Origin: Bufo bufo
Lineage: Eukaryota > Chordata > Amphibia > Anura > Bufonidae
NCBI RefSeq assembly: GCF_905171765.1
Contig: NC_053390.1
Location: 141,626,968-141,690,967 of the forward strand
Direction: 5' to 3'
Length of the DNA: 64,000 bases
Shown here: positions 52,761 to 63,968 of the stretch, one piece after another
How the letters are laid out: each line of letters opens with the position of its first letter
How positions within the stretch are numbered: position 1 is the stretch's first letter
Notes under the pieces: generated by a model
Told to the model about the DNA's origin: nothing
Seen by the model: the letters and a program-made list of their open reading frames with translations, nothing else
The model's database searches: none
Made by a program: the position numbers and the translations under genes

Positions 52761-54508
52761 ACCCGTCTTCTATTTGAAAAGGGGAGACGGGCTGTGCGGG
52801 AGCTGTGCTTCTGCCTCCTGTACCCCTGCGGTGGCCACAGGCGTCTTAAAATCGAATGCTCGGGTACACTAACTAACCTGCCTTCCCTGCGATAATCACT
52901 CATGAAGACAGATGGACCTTAGCATTTCAGGGGGCCCAAGGAAATTCTTGCCCAGGGTCCAATCAATATTAAAGACGGCCCTGTATACCTTATGTGTAGT
53001 GTTGATCGAGCACCAAAGTGCTCGGGTGCTCGGACCGAACACCTCGGGATGCTCAGGTGCTCTACTGCTCTGAAGAGGGGAGGGTGTCTGGTTCAAAGAA
53101 AAAGGTCAGATATTGGTGGAAACACCACAAAAATGGTTCAGGAACAGCATGGGAAGGATGTCTGAATGCATCTTGGACTCCCAGGTCACTGCTGGGAACG
53201 ATGTTGTCCGAGTAGTACGCCACTTTAACAGACTGACACTAATACGCACAAAACCGAAGACGAAATCAATTTTAGAGGAAAAATTGTTAGGAAACATTCT
53301 TTCTTGTATATTTACTTGTATATAAAGTGCAAGTGCTGCCAAAAATTACAAGGAAGAGGCACTCAGATACAACCTGTATATCACATAATGAAGGGCCTCA
53401 TTCACATTGTGGTGCAATTTTTCAGGTAGTTGGACTCCTACACTCATAAAGCCTATGCACTTAGTGAAAGGGCTTCCAAAAATTATAAGGAACCGGCACT
53501 CCAATACACTCTTTATTACACATAAAGGAGGGCATCATACACCCTTGAAAAATTATGATTTATGGCCTGCTGGTGAGCTGACCCTCTAAAAAATAAAATG
53601 TAAGGGCCTGCAGGTGAGCTGACCATGTAAAAGATTGTAGGTGAAGGCCTGCTGGTGAGCTGACCCTCAAAAAAATTATATGCGAGGACCTGCAGGTGAG
53701 CTAACCCTGTAAAACATTATATGCAAGGGCCTATAGGTGAGCTGGCCCTGTAAAGCATTATATGCGAGGGCCTGCAAGTGAGCTAACCCTCTAAAACATT
53801 ATATGCGAGGGCCTTCAGGTAAGCTGAGACTCTATAAAATTATGCGCGAGGGCCTGCAGGTGAGCTGAACTTGTAAAAGATTGTAGGTGAGGGCCTGCAG
53901 GTGAAAAGACCTTCTAAAATATTATATGCGAGGGCCTGTAAAAGGTTTTAGGTGAGGGCCACCTGGTGAGCTGACCCTCTAAAAAATTATATGCGAGGGC
54001 CTGCAGGTGAGTTGACCTGTAAAAGATTGTAGGTGAGGGCCTGCTGGTGAGCTGACCCTGTAAAAGATTGTAGGTGAGGACCAGCAGGTGAGCTGACCCT
54101 TTAAAAAATTATATGCAAGGGCCTGCAGGTGAGCTGACCCTGTAAAAGATTGTAGGTGAGGGCCTGCTGGTGAGCTGACCCTGTAAAAGAGTGTAGGTGA
54201 GGGCCTGCAGGTGAGCTGACCCTCTAAAAAATTATATGCAAGGGCCTGCAGGTGAGCTGACCCTCTAAAAAACTATATGCGAGGGCCTGTAGGTGAGTTG
54301 ACCCTGTAAAAGATTGTAGGTGAGGGCCTGCTGGTGAGCTGACCATGTAAAAGATTGTAGGTGAGGACCAGCAGGTGAGCTGACCCTTTAAAAAATTATA
54401 TGCAAGGGCCTGCAGGTGAGCTGACCCTGTAAAAGATTGTAGGTGAGGGCCTACAGGTGAGCTGACCCTCTAAAAAACTATGTGCAAGGGCCTGCAGGTG
54501 AGCTGACC

Positions 54509-55212
54509 CTCCAATTTTTTTTATATAAGTCAAAAGGGAGGGATCCCCCTGCGCTCCTATTGTTTAGATGTGTCAATCTACCTGTGAGGGGAGATTCCGC
54601 CGCTCGGTGTCTAACAAGGAGCTGTTGTCCTCCTACAGTAAATATATATCAAAATTGTATCACCCGTGGGTGATATGAGACATCAGCGCTGGCAGACAAA
54701 CTAAACAGCTAATCCCATTCAAATTTGCTCAATGGGTTGGTGTCAGCCTAAAAAAGAGAGGTTAGTCTGGAACGGTCGGCTGTGCTGAGATAAGTGTGTG
54801 TTGTCTTGATTAGAAATCAAGCGGCGAAAGCAAGCAAAAAGGATAAATGTGTATATTCTTGATCGGAAATCAAGCGGTGAAAGCAAGCGTTAAAAAACAA
54901 TAATAATAGTGCGGTCCGTACCTTATACTTCATCCAATGTAATCCCCTAGTTGGTTGTGTAACGCTCTTCTCAATTCTTTTCTGTATTCTTCTTTTGGCG
55001 ATTGTGTCTTTTAAATCGAGGCGTCCTCCTTGCTCACCTACTAGCAACAGCGCAGCCCCGGCCGGAAGCACACGCGGTGCGAGGGAGCTTGTGATTCAGT
55101 TGTCCGGGAAACCACTTTCGGTGACGTCACCGTTGAGAGTACAGGAGCCTCCGTAGGACAAAAAACTACCTACGCGTTTCAGAGCCTATCGGGCTCCTTC
55201 GTCAGGGTTTCC
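54509..55212 (-). mobile_element. Unclassified 0.7-kb insertion in the satellite
   Basis: A non-satellite segment with monomers on both sides. On minus it starts near GAAACCCTGACGAAGGAGCC, contains CTCTGAAACGCGTAGGTAG, and ends in TTATATAAAAAAAATTG, so the lower-coordinate end looks like an A-rich tail. A possible short CCTC duplication flanks it. A direct repeat of AATCAAGCGG(C/T)GAAAGCAAGC lies at about 54815 and 54867. It contains an inverted GGTGACGTCACC word. Retroposon is my best guess; family unknown. Confidence 0.6.
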
Positions 55213-56460
55213 TCTGAAAAATTATATGCGAGGGCCTGTAGGTGAGTTGACCTTGTAAAAGATTGTAGGTGAGGGCCTGCTGGTGAGCTGACCCTGTAAA
55301 AGATTGTAGGTGAGGACCAGCAGGTGAGCTGATCCTCTAAAAAATTATATGCGAGGTCCTGCAGGTGAGCTGACCCTGTAAAAGATTGTAAGTGAGGGCC
55401 TGCTGGTAAGATGACCCTGTAAAATATTGTAGATGAGGGCCTGCAGGTGAGCTGACCCTGTTAAAGATTGTAGGTGAGGGCCTGCAGGTAAGCTGACCCT
55501 GTTAAAGATTGTAGGTGAGGGCCTGCTGGTATGCTGACCCTCTAAAAAATTATATGCGAGGGCCTGCAGGCGAGCTGACACTCAAAAAAATTATATACGA
55601 AGGCCTGCTGGTTAGCTGATCCTGAAAAAGATTGTAGGTGAGGGCCTGCAGGTGAGCTGACCCTGTAAAAGATTGTAGGTGAGTACCTGCAGGTGAGCTG
55701 ACCCTCTAAAAAATTATATGCGGGGGCCTGAACGTGAGATGATCGTGTAAAAGATTTTAGGTGAGGGCCTGCAGGTGAGCTGACACTCAAAAAAAGTTAT
55801 ATGCGAGGGCCTGCTGGTGAGCTGCCTCTTAAAAAGATTGTAGGCGAGGGCCTGCAGGTGAGCTGACCCTGCAAAAGATTGGAGGTGAGGGCTTGCTGGT
55901 GAGCTGATCCACAAAAAAATTATATGTGAGGGCCTGCAAGTAAGCTGACCTAGTAAAAGATTGTAGGTGAGGGCCTGCAGGTGAGAAAACCCTGTAAAAG
56001 ATTGTAGGTGAGCTGACCCTCTAAAAAATTATATGCGAGGGCCTGCAGGCGAGCTGACACTCAAAAAAATTATATACGAGGGCCTGCTGGTGAGCTGATA
56101 GTGAAAAAGATTGTAGGTGAGGGCCTGCAAGTGAGCTGACCCTGTAAAACATTGTAGGTGAGGGCCTGCTGGTGAGCTGACCCTCTAAAAAACTATGTGC
56201 AAGGGCCTGCAGGTGAGCTGACCCTCTAAAAAATTATATGTGAGGGCCTGTAGGTGAGCTGACACTCTAAAAAATTATATGCGAGCGCCTGCTGGTGAGC
56301 TGATCCTGAAATAGATTGTAGGTAAGGGCCTGCAGGTGAGCTGACCATTTAAAAAATTAAATACGAGGGCCTATAGGTGAGCTGACCCTGTAAAACATTG
56401 TAAGTGAGGGCCTGCTGGTGAGCTGACATTTTAAAAGATTGCAGATGAGGGCCTGCAGGT

Positions 56461-57930
56461 GAGCAGACCCTCTGAAAAATTATATGCGAGGGCCTGCAGG
56501 TGAGCTGACCCTGCAAAAGATTGGAGGTGAGGGCCTGCTGGTGAGCTGACCCACTAAAAAATTATATGTGAGGGCCTGCAGGTAAGCTGACCTTGTAAAA
56601 GATTGTAGGTGAGGGCCTGCAGGTGAGCAGACCCTGTAAAAGATTGTAGATGAGGGCCTGCAGATGAGCTGACCCTCTAAAAAATTATATGCGAGGGCCT
56701 GCAGGCGAGCTGACACTCAGAAAAATGATATACGAGGGACTGTTGGTGAGCTGATCGTGAAAAAGATTATAGGTGAGGGCCTGCAAGTGAGCTGACCCTG
56801 TAAAACATTGTAAGTGAGGGCCTGCTGGTGAGCTGACCTTGTCAAAGATTGTAGGTGAGGGCCTGCAGGTGAGCAGACCCTCTAAAAAAATTATATGCAA
56901 GGGCCTGAAGGTGAGATGATCCTGTAAAAGATTTTAGGTGAGGGCCTGCTGGTGAGCTGACCCTCTAAAAAAAATTATATGCGAGGGCCTGCAGGTGAGC
57001 TGACCCTCCAAAAACCTATGTGCAAGGGCCTGCTGGTGAGCAGACGCTGTAAAAGATTGTAGGTGAGGGCCTGCTGTGAGCTGACCCTCTAAAAAACTAT
57101 ATGCGAGGGCCTGCAGGTGAGCTGACCCTGCAAAACATTGTAGGTGAGGGCCTGTAGGTGAGCTGACCCTGTAAAAAATTGTAGGTGAGGGCCTGCAGGT
57201 GAGCTGACCCTCTAAAAACTTATATGCTAGGGCTTGCTGGTGAGCTGACCCTGTAAAAGTTTGTAGGTGATGGCCTGCTGGTATGCTGACCCTCTAAAAA
57301 ATTATATGCGAGGGCCTGCAGGTGAGCTGACACTCTAAAAAATTATATGCGAGCGCCTTCTGGTGAGCTGATCCTGAAATAGATTGTAGGTAAGGGCCTG
57401 CAGGTGAGCTGACCATTTAAAAAATTAAAAGCGAGGGCCTATAGGTGAGCTGACCCTGTAAAACTTTGTAAGTGAGGGCCTGCTGGTGAGCTGACATTTT
57501 AAAAGATTGCAGATGAGGGCCTGCAGGTGAGCAGACCCTCTGAAAAATTATATGCGAGGGCCTGCAGGTGAGCTGACCCTGCAAAAGATTGGAGGTGAGG
57601 GCCTGCTGGTGAGATGACTAACTAAAAAATTATATGTGAGGGCCTGCAGGTAAGCTGACCTTATAAAAGATTGTAGGTGAGGGCCTGCAGGTGAGCAGAC
57701 CCTGTAAAAGATTGTAGGTGAGGGCCTGCAGATGAGCTGACCCTCTAAAAAATTATATGCGAGGGCCTGCAGGCGAGCTGACACTCAAAAAAATTATATA
57801 CGAGGGCCTGTTGGTGAGCTGATCGTGAAAAAGATTGTAGGTGAGGGCCTGCAAGTGAGCTGACCCTGTAAAACATTGTAGGTGAGGGCCTGCTGGTGAG
57901 CTGACCCTCTAAAAAACTATGTGCAAGGGC
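56461..57930. repeat. Higher-order repeat of the satellite, period about 1068 bp
   Basis: A marked block with GACCCTGCAAAAGATTGGAG follows CAGACCCTCTGAAAAATTAT at 56461 and again at 57529, 1068 bp (26 monomers) apart, with matching neighbours. A block containing GCGAGCTGACACTCAAAAAA and TGTTGGTGAGCTGATCGTGA at about 57692-57902 recurs at about 60508-60718. Confidence 0.88.
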
Positions 57931-58263
57931 CTGCAGGTGAGCTGACCCTCTAAAAAATTATATGCGAGGGCCTGTAGGTGAGTTGACCCTGTAAAAAATT
58001 GTAGGTGAGGGCCTGCTGGTGAGTTGACCCTCTAAAACACGGGTGTCAAACACAAGGCCCGCGGGCCAAATCCGTCCCGCCAGACCTCGTCATGTGGCCC
58101 GCGCAGCCGCCGCCGGCCGCCAGCCTTCACCTTTTATTCTCGTTTTTTTTTTTTTTTGGACACAAGAAAGCCGCCTCTTCAGCGCATGCGCGGCAGCCTA
58201 CAAGCCAGAGAACGTCTGCCCTCTAGCGGCGCCGGCCGTTCTACAGAGGAAATAATTGTACCG

Positions 58264-58456
58264 TATATCCTAATTGCTTGTGTAGAATGCAGGCAGGCTG
58301 GGCGGGCGGCAGCGTAACTCCCTGATGTCACGTGCCTGCACCGCCTCCTTTATGAATGAAGCAGGCGGCGCAGGCAAGTGACGTCAGTGAGTGACGAGCC
58401 GGCCGCCCGTCCTGCCTGCCGGCATTATGCACAAGCAATTAGGATATACGGTACAA
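58264..58456. repeat. Palindrome of hAT-E
   Basis: TATATCCTAATTGCTTGTG is mirrored by CACAAGCAATTAGGATATA; inner arms carry GTCACGTGCCTGC and complement GCAGGCAAGTGACGTC. The core matches the hAT-A palindrome. Confidence 0.88.
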
Positions 58457-58609
58457 TTAGGAGTGAAGGGGGCATGTTTAATAACTTTTAATTCAATAAT
58501 ACATTTTATATTTGTATACTGGGGGGTGGGGGGGCGTTTACACGGAATCTGTGGATGGCACTGTTATGGGGTGGGGGGTCTGTGGATGGCACATATATAA
58601 CACTGCCAG

Positions 58610-59330
58610 CCACAGATCCCCCCCCCCCTGTAACAGTGTCTGTCATCCACAGATCGCCCCCCCTGTAACAGTGTCTGTCATCCACAGATCCCCCCATAAG
58701 TGTCCGTCATCCACAGATCCCCCATAACAGTGTCCATCACCCACAGATCCCCCCATAACAGTGTCCGTCACCCACAGATCCCCCATAACAGTGTCCGTCA
58801 CCCACAGATCCCCCCATAACAGTGTCCGTCACCCACAGATCCCCCATAACAGTGTCCGTCATCCACAGATCCCCCCATAACAATGTCCGTCATCCACAGA
58901 TCCCCCCATAACAGTGTCCGTCATCCACAGATCCCCCATAACAGTGTCCGTCATCCACAGATCCCCCCATAACAGTGTCCGTCATCCACAGATCCCCCAT
59001 AACAGTGTCCGTCATCCACAGATCCCCCATAACAGTGTCCGTCATCCACAGATCCCCCCATAACAGTGTCCGTCATCCACAGATCCCCCCATAACAGTGT
59101 CCGTCATCCACAGATCCCCCCATAACAGTGTCCGTCATCCACAGATCCCCCCATAACAGTGTCCGTCATCCACAGATCCCCCATAACAGTGTCCGTCATC
59201 CACAGATCCCCCCATAACAGTGTCCGTCATCCACAGATCCCCCCATAACAGTGTCCGTCATCCACAGATCCCCCATAACAGTGTCCGTCATCCACAGATC
59301 CCCCCATAACAGTGTCCGTCATCCACAGAT
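58610..59330. repeat. Minisatellite of hAT-E, about 30-31 bp unit
   Basis: About 23 units of CCATAACAGTGTCCGTCATC plus CACAGATCCCC, very homogeneous from 58850 on. Two inverted units with CTGTGGATGGCACTGTTATG precede it at 58546-58590; these match the hAT-A unit exactly. The array is thus flanked by its own inverse near the palindrome. Confidence 0.96.
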
Positions 59331-61764
59331 GTTTAAAAAAAATATATAATTACTGTCTGTTACCAAAAATCTTTTTTCAATAAATTGTACAATAATTGTA
59401 CATTTGAATATCTACTTGCCATTATTCTGACTATGTTTCTGCTTTCAGAGCTAGTTATTACTTACATTATTACAAAAAACAGTAATAATTGAATGCAGTG
59501 ACAATAATTTATGATAATAAAGAGTGGACACATAGTCCTACAGATACAACCGGCCCTTTGAGGGGGACCATACTGCTGATGCGGCCCCCGATGAATTTGA
59601 GTTTGACACCCCTGCTCTAAAAGATTGTAGGTGAGGACCAGCAAGTGAGCTGACCCTCTAAAAAATTATATGCGAGGGCCTGCAAGTGAGCTCACCCTGT
59701 AAAAGATTGTAGGTGAAGGCCTGCTGGTGAGCTAACCCTGTAAAAGATTGTAGGTGAGGGCCTGCTGGTATGCTGACCCTCTTAAAAATTATATGCGAGG
59801 GCCTGCAGGCGAGCTGACACTCCAAAAAATTATATACGAGGGCCTGCTGGTAAGCTGATCCTGAAAAAGATTGTAGGTGAGGGCCTGCAGGTGAGCTGAC
59901 CCTGTAAAACATTGTAGGTGGGGGCCTGCTGGTGAGCTGACCTTGTAAAAGATTGTAGGTAAGGACCTGCAGGTTAGCTGACCCTCTAAAAAATTATATG
60001 CAAGGGCCTGAAGGTGAGATGATCCTGTAAAAGATTTTAGGTGAGGGCCTGCTGGTGAGCTGACCCTCTAAAAAATTATATGCGAGGGCCTGAAGGTGAC
60101 CTGGCCCTCTAAAAAAACTATGTGCAAGGGCCTGCAGGTGAGCAGACCCTGTAAAAGATTGTAGGTGAGAGCCTGCAGGTGAGCAGACCCTCTAAAAAAT
60201 GATATGTGAGGGCCTGAAGGTGAACTGACCTTGTAAAAGATTGTGGGTGAGGTCCTGCAGGTGATAAGACCTTCTAAAAAATGATATGTGAGGGCCTGCA
60301 GGTGAGATGGTCCTGTAAAAGATTTTAGGTGTGGGTCTCCTGGTGAGCTGACCCTCTAAAAAATTATATGCGAGGGCCTGCAGATGAGCTGACCTTGTAA
60401 AAGATTGTAGGTGAGGGCCTGCTGGTGAGCTGACCCTCTAAAAAATGGTATGCGAGGGCCTGTAGGTGAGTTGACCCTGTAAAAGATTGTAGGTGAGGAT
60501 CAGCAGGTGAGCAGACCCTGTAAAAGATTGTAGGTGAGGGCCTGCAGATGAGCTGACCCTCTAAAAAATTATATGCGAGGGCCTGCAGGCGAGCTGACAC
60601 TCAAAAAAATTATATATGAGGGCCTGTTGGTGAGCTGATCGTGAAAAAGATTGTAGGTGAGGGCCTGCAAGTGAGCTGACCCTGTAAAACATTGTAGGTG
60701 AGGGCCTGCTGGTGAGCTGGCGTTTAAAAAACTATGTGCAAGGGCCTGCAGGTGAGCTGACCCTCTAAAAAATTATATGCGAGGGCCTGTAGGTGAGTTG
60801 ACCCTGTAAAAGATTTTAGGTGAGGACCAGCAGATGAGCTGACCCTGTAAAAGATTGTAGGTGAGGGCCTGCAGGTGAGCTGACCCTGTAAAAGATTTTA
60901 AGTGAGGGCCTGCTGATGAGCTCACCCTGTAAAAGATTGTAGGTGAGGGCCTGCAGGTGAGCTGACCCTCTAAAAAATTATATGCGAGGGCCTGCAGGTG
61001 AGCTGACCCTGTAAAAGATTGTAGGTGAGGGCCTGCTGGTGAGCTGACCCTCTAAAAAATTATATGCGAGGGCCTGCAGGTGAGCTGATCTTGTAATAGA
61101 TTGTAGGTGATAGCCTGCTGCTGAGCTGACCCTGTAAAAGATTGTAGGTTATGGCCAGTAGGTGCGCTGACCCTCTAAAAAATTATATGCAAAGGCCTGC
61201 AGGGGAGCTGACCCTATAAAAGAATGTAGGTACATGGCCTGCTGGTGAGCTAATCCTCTAAAAAATTATATGCGAGAGCCTGCAGGTGAGCTGACCCTCT
61301 AAAAAATGATATGCGAGGGCCTGCAGGTGAGCTGACCCTGTGAAAGATTGTAGGTGAGGGCTTGCTGGTATGCTGACCCTCTAAAAAATTATATGCGAGG
61401 GCGTTCAGGTGAGCTGACCCTCTGAAAAATTATATGCGAGGGCCTGCTGGTGAGCTGACCCTGTAAAAGATTGTAGGTGAGGGCCTGCTGGTATGCTGAC
61501 CCTCTAAAAAATTATATGCAAGGGTCTTCAGGTGAGCTGATCCTCTAAAAAATTATATACAAGGGCGAACAGGTGAGCTGACCCTCTAAAAGATTGTAGG
61601 TGAGGGGCTACAGGTTTGCTGACCCTGTAAAACATTATATGCGAGGGCATTATATGCGACGATTAAGCATGTTGATATGATAGAATAGGAGGAGGAGGAG
61701 AAAATGAAGATTCAACCATATACCCTTGTTTTTGGTGGAAGGGGTGCATGGGAATATAGTGTAT

Positions 61765-63968
61765 TCAGTACATTATAAACAACACATTTAAAGTGCCCTT
61801 ATGTTCATCAGCTTTCCTCTGGTGGAGTCGAGAAGTCATGGTAAATCCAGGCCTTGTTACATTTTCAGTTGACAGGCGGATGTGCTTATTTGTTATAATG
61901 CCACCAGCAGCACTAAATACCCACTCAAACAAAATGCTGGTGGCAGGGCAGGCCAGCACCTCCAAGGCGTAGAGCGCCAGTTCATGCCACGTGTCCAGCT
62001 TGGACACTCAGTAGTTGTAGGGCACTGAGGGATCATTGAGGACGCTGGCATGGTCTGCTATGTACTTCTTCACCATCTTCCAAAATGTGTCCCTCCTTGT
62101 GACAGTAGGCTGTGCATCAGGGTGAGGGTGCTGGCGGGGTGTCATGAAACTGTCCCAGGCTTTGGAGAGTGTTGCCCTGCCTCTGTTGGAACTGCTGTAT
62201 GTTCCCCTTGTTTCTCCTCCTCGGTTGCCCAAGGAACTATGGACTCTGCCGCCAGGGTTGTCAAATGGAAAAGTTTAGAGCAATTTTTCAACAAGGACCT
62301 TCTGGTATTGCACAGTTTTGCTCATTCTCTCCACCAGAGGAATGAGAGATGAGAAGTTCTCTTTGTAGAGGGGGTCGAGAAGGGTGAACAACCAGTAATC
62401 CTTGTTGTCTAAGATGCGTATAACGTGCGGGTCACTGGAAAGGCAGCCTAGCATGAAGTCAGTCATGTGTGCCAGAGTACCGACAGCCAAGACTTCGCTG
62501 TCGTCATTAGGAGGATGACTCTCAATCTCCTCATCCTCTTTAACCTCTTCTGCCCACCCAAGCTGAACAGATGGAATTAAACTTCCATTAGTACTACCCT
62601 ATGTGGCTGACACAACCGTCTCCTGCTCCTCCTCTTCATCGTCCAATTCGCGCTGAGATAACTGATGGCTGACTGGTGCTACACGCTGATAATTAAGAGG
62701 TGGAAGTGAAGGAGGAGGCGGAGGAGGAGAAGTGGGGGTTAAAGCCACTAACATAGGTGCTGGTGGAAACCCTGATTGACGTAGGGCCCGCAATCCTTGG
62801 CGTCGGTAGCACCTGTGCCATCCCAGGGTACGACTCGCTCCCGGCCTCCACAATGTTCACCCAGTGTCCCGTCAGGGAAATGTAGCGTCCTTGGCCGAAT
62901 CCACTTGTCCATGTGTCCGTGGTTAAGTGGACCTTCCCAGTAACTGCGTTTGTGAGGGCACTTGCCATGTTACAAGACACATGTTGGTGTAAGGCTGGCA
63001 CGGCACACCTTGAAAAATAGTGGCGGCTGGGGACGGCGTAACGCGGGACGGCCGCCGACATCAGGCTGCGGAAGGCCTCAGTGTCCATAAGCCTAAGTGG
63101 CAGCACTTCCAGGGCTAGTAATTTGGAAAGTTGCGCATTTAGTGCTATGGCCTGTGGCTGGGTGGCTGGGTATTTGCGCTTGCATTCAAATGCCTAGGGT
63201 AAGGACATTTGGACAATGCGCTGGAACACGGAAGTGGATGGGGTCGCTGATGGTGCTTGAGAGGGTGCAGGGCGGGAGGCATCCAGGCCTGTGCCTTCGA
63301 CAGGGGATTGGCCAGCACGTAACACAGGGGAAGAGAAGGCAGTGTTGTGACCCGCAGACACAGATTGTGGACCCAGGCGTTCGTCCCTCTTATTACAGTG
63401 CTTGGATGCCATGTGGCGGATCATGCTAGTAGTGGTGAGGTTGCTAGTGCTCACACCCCAGCTCATTATCGTCCGCACTTTCCTCAAAAAAGCGCCATAC
63501 TGCGGAACACCTACCCCTTGGCAATGGATATTTCTGCAAGGGGGTGCTGTTTGGTGTGGCCCGCCTTCTCCCTTTTGCCACCCCACTGCCTCTTCCAGCC
63601 TGTTGCGGTGCTGCAGATCCCTCCCCCTCTGTACTGTTGTCCTCGCTCGGCTTTCCATCTTCCCAAGTTGGGTCAGTGACTTCATCGTCCACCACCTTCT
63701 CTTCCACTTCCTCACTCTGCTCATCCTCCTGACTTGTTGACCTAACCACAACCTCAGTGATTGACAACTGTGTCTCATCCTCTTCATCCACCTCTTCAGA
63801 CAGTAATTGCCATTGACTTATTGGCAACTGTGTCTCATCATCATCCACCTCATTAAACAGTAATTGCTGTTCCCCACCGTCATCTTCTTGTGATTGTAGA
63901 TGCTCAAGAGTTTGGGAATCAGGGCACAGGATCTGTCCCTCTTCAAGCGTGCTTGGCGAGAGGGCCAA
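61765..63968 (-). pseudogene. hAT transposase with BED zinc finger, broken
   Basis: Frame pieces in order on minus: an acidic Glu/Asp-rich N-terminus then KYPLPRGRCSAVWRFFEES (BED-finger start, 63444-63968); STSNLTTTSMIRHMASKHC (finger end, other frame, 63194-63787); KVHLTTDTWTSGFGQGRYIS with the first catalytic Asp of the RNase H-like core (62693-63106); WLFTLLDPLYKENF (62275-62490); and the dimerisation domain ACPATSILFEWVFSAAGGII (61765-62007). Several frameshifts and stops, including a TGA at 62008 where relatives have Trp. In hAT elements this protein binds the termini and excises the element. Total span fits about 700 codons. Confidence 0.9.

Larger units (their letters stand above)
49057..52983. 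mobile_element. hAT-D: non-autonomous hAT element, 3.9 kb
   Basis: Ends CAGGGCCGTCTTT in inverted orientation, flanked by the exact 8-bp duplication TATACCTT (49049-49056 and 52984-52991). No transposase. The interior holds a palindrome of about 1.1 kb built from a minisatellite and flanked by two tRNA-like segments in opposite orientation, a G-rich minisatellite, and two further palindromes. Confidence 0.96.
58038..59614. mobile_element. hAT-E: non-autonomous hAT element inside the satellite
   Basis: Ends CACGGGTGTCAAAC and (minus) CAGGGGTGTCAAAC, flanked by the exact 8-bp duplication CTCTAAAA (58030-58037 and 59615-59622), which is also the satellite junction sequence. No transposase. The interior is a palindrome at about 58264-58456 followed by a minisatellite; both resemble those of hAT-A. 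Sequence next to the termini is GGCCC-rich. From memory, CAGGGGTGTCAAAC is a Charlie-like hAT end. Confidence 0.96.
53548..61660. repeat. 41-bp satellite with two monomer classes, about 8.1 kb span
   Basis: Class A contains GATTGTAGGTGAGGGCCTGC and class B AATTATATGCGAGGGCCTGC, each followed by (T/A)GGTGAGCTGACCCT and (G/C)TAAAA. Both are 41 bp and alternate irregularly. After subtracting the insertions at 54509-55212 and 58038-59614, roughly 140 monomers remain (arithmetic estimate). Recurrent multi-monomer blocks show higher-order duplication. Frames of about 80 codons such as 56480-56716 and 57548-57784 are repeat artefacts. Confidence 0.97.

Noticed and set aside
58610..59330. Regular repeats resembling a CRISPR array
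   Set aside because: Units are contiguous with no unique spacers, inside a eukaryotic hAT element; a minisatellite.
55345..60600. Repeated frames of about 80 codons in the satellite (MSARLQALAYNF type)
   Set aside because: They repeat because the satellite blocks repeat; 41-bp units shift frame and no family is recognised.
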